Assembly (NCBI GenBank): GCA_964016985.1
Contig: OZ024826.1
Span: 59,752,507-59,816,506, forward strand
Origin: Anodontia alba
Lineage: Eukaryota > Mollusca > Bivalvia > Lucinida > Lucinidae
Length of the DNA: 64,000 nucleotides
Reading direction: 5' to 3'
Each line of letters begins with the position of its first letter. Within the stretch, counting starts at the first letter, position 1. Below, in pieces: positions 22,954 to 32,423 of this stretch. The notes under the pieces were generated by a model that saw only the letters and a program-made list of their open reading frames with translations, searched no databases and was not told the origin of the DNA. A program made the position numbers and the translations under genes.

Positions 22954-24337
22954 CTGAAATTATACTATTGTTTTTGTTCTAAGTATTCGAACACACACTT
23001 GAGCAAAACAGAGTAGATCCAGTGTAGGTTGCAAAGTGCTGCGTCTGATCAGGGCCTACACTGTTTATCACTCATCCAGCACGTAATAGACAGATCAGCA
23101 TGTACCGAAACTGATTTGCTCAAATGGAAGGAAAAATCGGCAAAGAGGTTAAAGTGTTCAAATACTTTGCGCAAAATGCGGAAACTATTCGAATGCCATT
23201 ACTTATTACCACACATATCCTCAACATGAATTTGTCTGTTTTTTTACCTGTTGATGTATCAAATGGCTGATCAGCAAACAGTATAGCACCTGATAAAACT
23301 GCTCGTTTCGGAGGTTTGAGCTGGACCTATGCTATTTGTTGAAGCAGGTATCACCCAATATTGAGAGTATATACAGTAGCTAGGGTAAATAAATAGTATC
23401 ATTTACAGTTGACTCTCGTTATCTCGACCTCGCTTACCTCAATAACCGCTTATCTCGAAGTGAAAATCTTGTCCCTGACTAAAAATGAAAATATTACAAC
23501 AGGTAAAAAATATTGTTGAAAAGAGGAGAAATTGCTCCTAATTTCTCCTCTTTTCCACAATATTTTCGATATATGTCTAAATTCAAGAGTCCAATTACAT
23601 ATAAATTTGTTAAATGTGGTTGTTCGAATTATTTTTTCCTCAGTTCTGCAAATCTGATATGTCGAGGTACGGATATCTAGAAGTATTTCAGAGAGTCCCT
23701 TGGATTTCGAGATAACGGAAGTCGACTGTATTATCCTATTTACGCCGAGTAGACTCTTTTACCTCGTCTTTGTACAGGTCAATTTCCAATAGAAGTGGTG
23801 CCTGGTTGGTTATTATTATTACCATGTTTTATAGAAATTCCTGTATTTCTAGCAAACAGAGTAGAGCCTGATCAGACGCCGCATTACGCACGGCTGATCT
23901 GAATCTACACTGTTTGCCAATGCCCCTTTTAAATAATTTCTAAATTGTATTTTATTCTATAGCATTTTAGATGATAGTCGTTGATAAATGTAATCACGTT
24001 GGCATATCCATTCGTTCACTAATAAAATGGTCTCGATTCCACCAACAATTCAGAGTAAGTCTGTTGTCATTAACATTAACTGATTGCCACAGGTATCCTA
24101 AATGAATAAGAGAAATTCTTATTTTCATGTTAAAACTTATTTTTGAGAGATTATATCCTTTGATAAAGAAGAATATAACCGATATATTCTAAAGTATTCA
24201 ATGAATCTGTAAGCAGACGACAAAGGCCCTGATCAGACTGCTTGAAGGCACAGGTTGATCGGAAGTGCGCTTCCCGCGTATGGTAAAAGTACCAATTTCT
24301 TGCGGTGAGCATGCGTTACGAATATTAGTCTTTTTAC
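22954..24337 (-). other. Intron of receptor B
   Basis: Bounded by donor GTAAAAA (24337 downward) and acceptor TTTCAG. 23010-23400 aligns with the intron of gene A (30690-31060; shared tagcacctgataaaactgct). Contains the pogo-like MITE at 23406-23728 and a short palindromic repeat at 23855-23925. Confidence 0.75.
23406..23728. mobile_element. Pogo/Tigger-like MITE in intron of receptor B
   Basis: 323 bp with terminal inverted repeats (cagttgactctcgttatctc / gagataacggaagtcgactg) and TA on both sides. The centre is a hairpin (gaaaagaggagaaatt / aatttctcctcttttc). It is non-coding. The CAGT-type ends and TA duplication fit the pogo/Tigger group. Confidence 0.85.
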
Positions 24338-24514
24338 CGTTGCTACGTCAGTTTGTTTCTCTTCCGGCCTAATATCAGTTCGATAACCTCTGTCTTCAAC
24401 AAAATCCGTCAGAAGTGCTTGAGTGTCATTTATGGTTTGATCATAACCCGGTGTCACTGATAATGCCGACAAGCATAAAGAGACAAGTGTGAGGAAAAAT
24501 AAGGAAGGCTCCAT
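24338..24514 (-). CDS. Cys-loop receptor B, exon 1 (signal peptide)
   Basis: Exactly 59 codons, the same length as exon 1 of gene A, ending in phase 0 at a GTAAAA donor. Residues 1-24 are a hydrophobic signal peptide (MEPSLFFLTLVSLCLSALSV...), followed by the start of the mature N-domain: TINDTQALLTDFVEDRGYRT and DIRPEEKQTDVAT, the N-terminal helix region of nicotinic-type subunits. It is about 60% identical to exon 1 of A (QSINDTKALLKELFEDRDYR). The exon itself is undamaged, but its gene is not: exon 2 is truncated at 22798, and a MITE begins only 8 bases upstream of the start codon. Confidence 0.8.
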
Positions 24515-24522
24515 CAGGAAAA

Positions 24523-24836
24523 CTGTCGACTCTCGATATCTCGAAATCCAAGGGACTCTGAAATTTTTCCGAGATATCCGTACCTCGACATATCAGATTT
24601 GCAGAACTGAGGAAAAAATAATTCGAACAACCACATTTAACAATTTTTTATGTAATTGGACTCTTGAATTTAGAGATACATCGAAAATATTGTGGAAAAG
24701 AGGAGACATTTTCTCCTCTTTTCCACAATATTTTTTACCTGTTGTAATATTTTCATTTTTAGTCGGGGACAAGATTTTCACTTCGAGATAAGCAGTTATT
24801 CGAGATAAACGAGGTCGAGATAACGAGAGTCAACTG
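24523..24836. mobile_element. Pogo/Tigger-like MITE directly upstream of receptor B start
   Basis: Same element as 23406-23728 but in opposite orientation (ctgtcgactctcgatatctc at the left, gagataacgagagtcaactg at the right, TA at 24837-24838). The flanks rejoin in alignment with gene A: catcaggaa on the left and ccaacctgttg on the right match 32421-32455. The element is therefore an insertion into the 5' leader or proximal promoter of B. Confidence 0.85.
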
Positions 24837-24838
24837 TA

Positions 24839-27800
24839 GTTCCGCGATCCAACCTGTTGTTTTGCCTGCTAATATTTCAAATATCAAGTAAAATTTTAAA
24901 GTCCATGATAATGATTTTGCTTTTTTTTGTTTTAAACACGAGCTGCGTCCAGCGAAAACTTGTCGTTAAGGCGCACGCGATCACTATAAAGATCCCCATC
25001 AACAAGGAAAGTCGCAGGCTGCTCAGTGTCTTTGCTGTACATCAATATACCCTACAGTGCCCAAAGGTTCTGAAAGTGAACAGTGATAGCCCTGTCCAGT
25101 GATAACCCTGACCAGACTGCACAGATGACAATTTGATCTGGGTCTCCTTTGTTCATATATATTCCTTCAGTTTTCGCACGGTGTGGCTCTAATACTCTGG
25201 AGGTATAATTTGCGTACTCATATGATATGATTATTTAAGAACAATGAAAAGTATTAAGATATATCGATCAGCTAAACAAAATCTGTAATTGTTTTAACAA
25301 TCCAACTCTGATTTCTAAAGCTGATTTAGCATTGCATTACAATTTGTCAGTTCGAACATTATGTTGCTTTAATGGACTTGGTAATCTTCAATTTTAAAAG
25401 GGAGATAATTATTGTCACTTCCTGTATTTTTGCGTTGCGGTACACCTTGAGCCCCTTCTGAAAACAGGTCTACTTTAAAAGGAAATAATTTGCTCTTAAC
25501 GGAAGAAATTGCTCCTTACGGGAACAAATTCATTCATTTCACTATAGCCCATTTTCAGAAGGGAGAAAAACAAAACAAAACAATGCAACAGTGTTTCCAC
25601 CCCGAAAGTGTATCTATTTTCTAAATGCAGGAAAAGGGACTTTATGCAAACAGCGAAGGTCTAGATCATACTGCGCACGACCACAGCCTGATTAAGGCTT
25701 TCTCTGTTCGTCGATGTATTATGCAGTAGCCATTGATTTTGTAAGCGGGCAAAGAAGGCCCTGGTCTTCTGGCGAAGATATCTCTTCCGCATAAGGACAA
25801 GACAAATGAAGGAACTTAGAGCATATACATACAGCAAAGTCCCAGAACAGCTTGTACATCTGCGCAGTCTTATCATCGTCTTCATATATCACCAGTAGAT
25901 TCCACTGTGTAGATTTGCTACAAGAGAAAAGTCGGCCCATGATCAGGCTTCTGTTTCCCTGTCCAGATGATATGGGCCTCTGATAACAAGTCTATGCAAT
26001 TTGTACCCCAGTTATATATAGTGAAAACAGAGACATGCAGGGGTCTATAATACTTGTGTAAGGTAGATTCAGTGTGTGGCGTCTCATCAGGGTCTACACA
26101 GTTTACATTAAGGAATTTCAGTGAAACATGGTAATAATAAAAATCTAACCAATTACCCTTTCTGCTGGAAATGGACCAGTCTAAAGAGTAATGGTAGAAT
26201 AATAAATGGGTTAAAAGTAAGCCTCAAGGAGAAGAGAGGCAATGTTTAATATCAAAGTTATTTCCCTTGAAGGTGTATCGATATCCCTTAAAAGAATAGA
26301 TAATTTTGTAGGACTAGAAGTGTTTTGTAGTCTTACTTGTTTAATTCTTTGATGCACAGGATGATGTGAAATCGTACATTTTGTGCATGATCGAAGGCAC
26401 TTGCTTGCTTGACGTGATAGCTCTGATATTAACAAGAATTGTTAGACAACAATGCTACATGCATTATTTGAGTTTGAATTTTAACAGAGCAACATGAAAT
26501 ACAATCTATCTTCTCCAAACTGTTTCAAATAAACCAAACTCATTAAAACATGAAATACAGGTAAACATTAGAAAAAGTCCATTGTGTTTGTTTCTTTACT
26601 AGTTCATTCATTTATTGTAACTGTCAGAAAAAATATTTTCAACAACGAACATTCCATTCCTGTATTCTTATTCCACACGAAACTTAATTAAACTTGGGCC
26701 AGAGACTTCAGAAAAGAAGTAGTTTAAAATGGTTTATAATATTTTTCACAGGAACACAAGTTTTGCACTTCCATAAAAAGATCATTCTTTGAAAAAACTG
26801 GTAGTCCCAGTATTCCTAATGCTTTATAGCAAAAATGAAAACCTAAAAGGCTGCCTTTGGAAACAAAGAACGCACGAAAGAACAGAAAATAGAGACTATT
26901 ATATTAGCAATGTAGTTTGCGAAGCTGCGTACGCCCCTTATCCCAAGCACCGGCTTACAGGCCACATATTCCTCAAAAATAGACATTTTATTATCCAAGA
27001 AAGGTTTAATAAATTGTTATATGGTATTAATACAATCATTAAATGTGACACTTGACAGCTTGTAAAATTTTGAATTGAACTGATTTTTTATCGTATCTCT
27101 GAATTAATCTTGTCAACATTAATTCAGTGATACGATAAAAAATCATTTCGTTTTTGATCCAGTTCAAAAACGAGAGACTAACTGAAATTTTACAGGCTGT
27201 CCGATGCCACATTTTGTGATCGTTTTAATACTATATATCAATTAAACCTTTCTTGGATTATTATGACTATTTTGAGGAATCTGAAGCCTTTAAGCGATAT
27301 TCGATTTTCAAAATAACCAGATTCCAAAGTTCATATGGAACATTCATGCTGAGATGCTTTCCGGCTCCATGTAAATAGTTGTGGATTGTTGCATTCCATA
27401 CTCAAGGTCAAGCTTTATTAACCCAAAATACTATCATGATACAGTCATCGTTGAGACGATGCCTAAAAACTGCATCAAAGCTTTCTGAGTTCCGAAGGAG
27501 TACGTTTAAAATGATTTGAGCCGGGGCAGAGCATTTCCTACAAGACTGCATATGTATGCGCCGAGCGAAGACTCGGATTAGCCCGCACATCCGCACAGGC
27601 TGATCAGCGTCTTCGCTGTCCACTTGAAGACACTGGGTCCTTGGCTACTCACAAAGTTCCATACGAAAAATGATCAGACTGCAAGGTTGCACAGGTTTTC
27701 GATGGGCGCACAATTTGTAGGAAATGCTGTGCCCTGGCTCATTTATATTATACACGGCGGCCATTATGGTCAACGGACCGTGATAATTGGAACAACTTTT

Positions 27801-29551
27801 ACTTTCCTTGATCAAAACAAGCTTCATATGGAATTTGATTCAAATGAACTAAATGTCTTTAGAGTAGACGTTTAGAATTTAAACAGACAAGCGGGCGGAC
27901 GAAAACCCATCACTATAGCTCAGCCTTAGTCTTCGACAAGTGAAATAATACAACATTCATTAGGACTGAAAGCGAAACGCTTTAACTGAAAAACCTGAAA
28001 GCTGATCAAAATGTTATTTAATGGTTACTTATATTTTCACTGATAATAAAAGAAAAGTTTGCCACACTACTACTACTACTACTATAATTGCTATTCATTA
28101 TTACTATTTTTGAAACCCTTTTCATTTATTATAGATGAGCCACTACGCATCAAAATTAAAGACTCATTTCGTGCTAGTCTTCGATCAAACATCTAACAAA
28201 TGCAAATATGTTACTAAACATTTTATACATACGTATATGCACTAATTTACATACAATATACACAAAAAAAGTCTTAAATGAAAACATTTCAACTTTAAAA
28301 TGAAAGAGTCCACACAGTTCATAGAATGCATAGAATGGATAATACCATTGAAGAAACTTGCACTAATTTGGCCAAAGTCTTGCAAATTTTGTCGCCTCTC
28401 AGTGGTTGCTAAAGTCTGTATTTACCGCTTCCTGTGATTGTTTTCTGTTTACACGGTTATCACTTTGATAACGAAAGGTTGATATATAGTCTATCAAAAG
28501 TTTTTCAAATATTAGAGAGCCTGTAAAGACCGCCGTAAGACTGCACTAATCTATTAATGTACAAAAGTTCAACATTTACTCGACATGTTGAAACATACTA
28601 ATGCTTGGATAAGGTCTAAAACATTAAAACGCGTAAGTGGTAATCTGATTTAATTATCCCTTTAATTAATATTTTTACAGTATTTTATTAAATGAATCTA
28701 AATATAATGAGACAAGAAAAATGTCGGATGTTTTAGAGTGAAATGAAATGTTATCAATATTATCAAAAATACTAATTTCCGGCAAAGCATGGTCCCGTTT
28801 CACAAGCATTTATAAAGTTCTTCCAAAGAGACAGCAATTTCAACCCAACATTCAGCAAAGTGAATGTCTGATGGAAATCTGTATTAGTCTGTAGAAGTTT
28901 GTATATGCTTCCTCTTGGTGTCATTGGTAGCTGTGTTCTGTGATTGTGGCTCTTTACGGCTTATATAACAGCCCTCTCCCCAATCCCACGCCCCGCCCCG
29001 ACCCCCTAGCCCCCACCCCTGTACGACAGATCCTCTATTACTGTGTCATAGAAAACAACCCTTACTTCTTTATCATGTTTACTATTGCCTTACAAAACAC
29101 ATAGTATTATACGTGGTCAGGTCTCCATTGATAAATCCAGACTGAAATTAATATAAAAGTGTCATGGGCTAGCACTGACACCCCTTGGTTTAGTAAGCAA
29201 GAACTAATAGGATCGGGACCGCAAGAACTTGTAAATTTTAAATTTTACAGCACGACTTTTACGCATTGAACAGAACTGTTGATATTGAGTAGAGCCGGAT
29301 AATGAACTACAGAAAAAGGGAGAGCAGGAAAGATTGGGTGACACATACGATTATTGGCGTTTACTGTTGAGTTAGACACAAAATGGTTCAATAGGTTTCT
29401 AATTAAATATTAAAGTCAAGGCTAGGCAGCTCTTTGTTCTCTTTTAAATGAGCTTTTAAAGTCCAGCAAAAATAATTTTACTTACTGTGACATTCAAACT
29501 TGTGAGCACACATAGAAACCGTTGCAATACTTTTAATATAGTTGCAATGAT
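24839..29551. other. 5' flank of B and 3' flank of A (duplicated unit sequence)
   Basis: 24938-26110 aligns with the 5' flank of A (32520-33860). 26330-27740 aligns with the 3' flank of B (21560-22700). Inside are short 'gatcag' repeats (25040-25170, 25650-25890, 27540-27730), a 313-bp palindromic element (26968-27280), an ACT run (28064-28084) and a C-rich block (28976-29030). No further exon is recognised. Confidence 0.6.
26968..27280. repeat. 313-bp nested palindromic element
   Basis: The outer arms (attcctcaaaaatagaca, ccaagaaaggtttaat, gacagcttgtaaaatttt) are inverted at the right end (aaattttacaggctgtc, attaaacctttcttgg, ttttgaggaat). Inside is a second hairpin, tttttatcgtatctctgaat / attcagtgatacgataaaaa. 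It is non-coding and is probably a MITE. The corresponding place in unit B shows no copy. Confidence 0.8.
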
Positions 29552-30622
29552 TCAAACTGAACCAAAAGCAAGACCGATCAGAACAAAGCTATTGATTACA
29601 AATGCAAAAGCTACAACAATAAAAGCGATGTGATCAACAAATTTAGCAAATTCAATCCAAGTAAACTTTTTTGTGATCTCTTCATCGAAAGGTATCACAT
29701 CTGTTGATTCATGTTTCTCACCGCTGATCATGGAAGGTTTGGTTTCAGAATGTTTCCGTTTTTTGCAAACTTGGCCAAACATACTCATTAATTTGGTCAG
29801 CCAATCAGGTATAGTTTTGTTTGTCTTCAAAGATAGCCGTACAACAATTATGCTCAGACCAACACTTGTAGAGCTGACAGAGTGTAAGAAAATAAGCAGA
29901 ACTGAATATAATGGCACCTTAATTGAGTTTCTGGGGATATACTCCGTAAAACTGGAGATCATAACACTAAAAGCTAAAAATAGCGTCACAGAAAGCGAAA
30001 TTCTTTCACCGCAATCTACTGGAACCCAAAATACACTCAGAGTTAAGGCAGTGAGACAGATCAATGGGAGACCCTCATGCAGCATGACAAATGCAGGTCG
30101 ACGCTCAATGCTGAGTAAGCACGAAAAACCACTAACCGCAATGTCACCGGAATGTTCTAAATTCTTGCAGCTGTTGCTCCCGATTTCCCATTCGCCATTT
30201 GAAAGTAAATCAGACAGGTCAACTTTCTTGCCGTGAAAGTTAACCAGAAGTTCTTTACGCTGGTGCCGCTCCGAATAGAAAAGAAATTCACATTGGTGTT
30301 TATCGAACGGATACTTGATCACATTTATTTCACATCCGGTGTACAGTGTCCCAACAATCTTCCAGGTAATGACGCCTGTGTGAAAAAGCCAAACCGAAGC
30401 AGAATTTGGAATTTCAGTGGTCCCTGTCTGGGTGTACTGATTTAAGAATGGGCGCCACACCTTCTCTTTCTCTAGAGACATCTCTGAGATACCGCCATAT
30501 TCTGCTGGTTTCCACTGTAGCTGGGTGTCCGTCCAAAACATTGCCATGTGAACTGCCACCGACATCTTACCGTTAATTATGTCAAAGGAATTCAGACTTG
30601 TTATCCCAAGCGACACCCCGAT
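29552..30622 (-). CDS. Cys-loop ligand-gated ion channel A (nicotinic receptor-like), exon 2
   Basis: An intact 356-codon exon joined in phase 0 to exon 1 (32247-32423), giving 415 residues. The acceptor tttctttcag is at 30623-30629. It begins IGVSLGITSLN and carries the loop-D region (FWTDTQLQWKP). The Cys-loop, CEINVIKYPFDKHQC (protein residues about 156-170), has the canonical 13 residues between cysteines. M1 is at about 244-262, M2 at 266-288, M3 at 297-320 and M4 at 390-411. The M2 lining (GER at -2' to 0', Leu 9', Glu 20') predicts a cation-selective pore. The M3-M4 loop is short (about 70 residues). The product is a pentameric plasma-membrane channel subunit. It lacks the YxCC pair of loop C and the WTY of loop B, so it is not a classical acetylcholine-binding alpha subunit. 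It is the only complete copy of a tandem array of at least three. The stop is TGA at 29552-29554. Confidence 0.9.
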   Translation of the reverse strand: MGVSLGITSLNSFDIINGKMSVAVHMAMFWTDTQLQWKPAEYGGISEMSLEKEKVWRPFLNQYTQTGTTEIPNSASVWLFHTGVITWKIVGTLYTGCEINVIKYPFDKHQCEFLFYSERHQRKELLVNFHGKKVDLSDLLSNGEWEIGSNSCKNLEHSGDIAVSGFSCLLSIERRPAFVMLHEGLPLICLTALTLSVFWVPVDCGERISLSVTLFLAFSVMISSFTEYIPRNSIKVPLYSVLLIFLHSVSSTSVGLSIIVVRLSLKTNKTIPDWLTKLMSMFGQVCKKRKHSETKPSMISGEKHESTDVIPFDEEITKKFTWIEFAKFVDHIAFIVVAFAFVINSFVLIGLAFGSV

Positions 30623-32246
30623 CTGAAAGAAAACGAAGTATAATTTACAGTCATTCGAAATTACATTATCGTGTTCACCTTAAGCAGTGTAGCAGATAAG
30701 GCAGGACAAATAGTGTTAACCCAGATCAGACGCCACAAAATGTGGCGTCTGATCTGGGCCGCCACTGCTTGTCACTCAACCAGCACGTATTAGACAAATC
30801 AACTTGTACAAGTACAAATACTTTGCGCAAATGCGGAAAATATTCGAATACCATTACTTATTACCGCCCATGTCCAATACATGAACTTGTTTGTTTTGCT
30901 ACCTGGTGATGAATCAAACGCCGGAACAGCAAACGGTATAGCACCTGATAAAACTGCTCGTATCGGCGAAGTATAATCTGGTCCTAGACTCTTTGTTTAT
31001 GCAAGTATTACCAAATATTGAGAGTAAATACGGTAGTTAGGGTAAATAGATGGTATCTTTACTTTTATCTTCTTAATCGTATTATATTGTTCACTATTTA
31101 AGACGAGAAAAGTTGATAGTGCATTCATGTTGGAGCATTCACTAATTTACTAAACCGAGAAATGAATATAAAATAAATCAATGACTTAGAGAAAGTCTTA
31201 TTTTTCATTTTAAAACCTACTTTTAAGCGATTATAGTTTTAGACAAAAAAAAATCTTCAAAAACGAAGATGAGCGACGAAGAATAGCAGGTAATTCTTGC
31301 AATTTGATAGCTGATCCTACAGGATAAGGACTCGTGGATGACTTAGATGGGTAACACGAACTACTAAAATTGAGATGCGTCTAAACACCCAATGCACACA
31401 AACATACCCTAGCCGCCCGCCTTCAGCAAACAACTTCATTTCAACTATTCGCGTTAAACGGAGATAAATTGTAGGAAGTATACTTTGGTTTAACTCCTTA
31501 AAACATCATTATACGCATTATTTAATCGTGCAAAAGGATGACTTTTTAAGCTCTTTAAAAAGGTAAATTTCATTCTTTTAAAAAAGCTAACCTCGTCGAT
31601 CTTTTCTTACGAAAGCAATATTTACGGAAGCACACTAGTATAACCGCAAATATGGGAACAAATGAATTTTACCATACAGTTAGTTCTTTCTTTTGTAGTT
31701 CTGTTTCATATTTGAATACCACTTACAGCGATTAGTTAAAAACAGATATCAAGCATTCCTAAACACTGCACTTAGTAAAGAAAGTCGACTTAAATAATAT
31801 GAAAAAAAAAAAACGTTTTACGCAAAAAGTGAATAAAAAAACAACAAAAAAAAACAACAACAAAAAAAACAAAAACAAAAAACAAAAAAAAAACAAACAA
31901 ACAACAGATATCAAGCATCCCAAAACACTGCACTCAGTCGACTTTAATAATATGAAATATAACGTTTTAAGTAAAAAGTTAATATCTCACGACATATACT
32001 GTTTTCAATACAGATATTAACATTCAAACATTCATGGATCAGCGTATGATTTTAACCAACATCGCCGAATTATGAAGAATATGTGTTGATATATTCTGCA
32101 GAATCCAGTGCATCTGTATGCAGACAACAAAGGCCCTGATCAGACTGCTTGAATCGCAGGTTTTTCTGGGCCTGCATTTCCCGCATATATGTAAAAAATA
32201 CCATTTTATTGCAATGCGCATACATTTCAAATATCACTCTACTTAC
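30623..32246 (-). other. Intron of receptor A
   Basis: A 1.6-kb GT-AG intron (donor GTAAGT at 32246 downward). It contains an 18-bp-arm palindrome (30719-30758) and an A-rich stretch (31799-31905). 30690-31060 aligns with the intron of B. Confidence 0.8.
30719..30758. repeat. Palindrome (perfect 18-bp arms)
   Basis: cccagatcagacgccaca and tgtggcgtctgatctggg separated by four A. It is a member of the caaacagtgtagacc family, inside the intron of receptor A. Confidence 0.9.
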
Positions 32247-32423
32247 CATTAGTGCATCAGCTTGGTTCTTTACTGGCCTTATATCAGTTCGATAATCTCT
32301 GTCTTCAAATAATTCCTTCAGCAGTGCTTTAGTGTCATTTATGCTCTGACCGTAACCTGGTGTCACTGACATTGCTAGCAACCAGAACGAAAAAAAAGTG
32401 CGTAAGGATATGGAACGCTTCAT
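32247..32423 (-). CDS. Cys-loop receptor A, exon 1 (signal peptide and N-terminus)
   Basis: 59 codons from ATG 32423-32421 to a GTAAGT donor, phase 0. An in-frame ATG six codons upstream (32441) is possible, but the paralogue B starts at the position equivalent to 32423, so I choose that. Residues 1-25 form a signal peptide (basic MKRSISLR, then FFSFWLLAMSV). The mature start, QSINDTKALLKELFEDRDYR followed by TDIRPVKNQADALM, is the N-terminal helix and first strand of nicotinic-type ligand-binding domains. The 5' flank (32424 upward) is alignable to that of B, apart from B's MITE. Confidence 0.88.

Noticed and set aside
29673..30236. 187-codon plus-strand frame
   Set aside because: Antisense shadow of receptor A exon 2, which has unambiguous homology.
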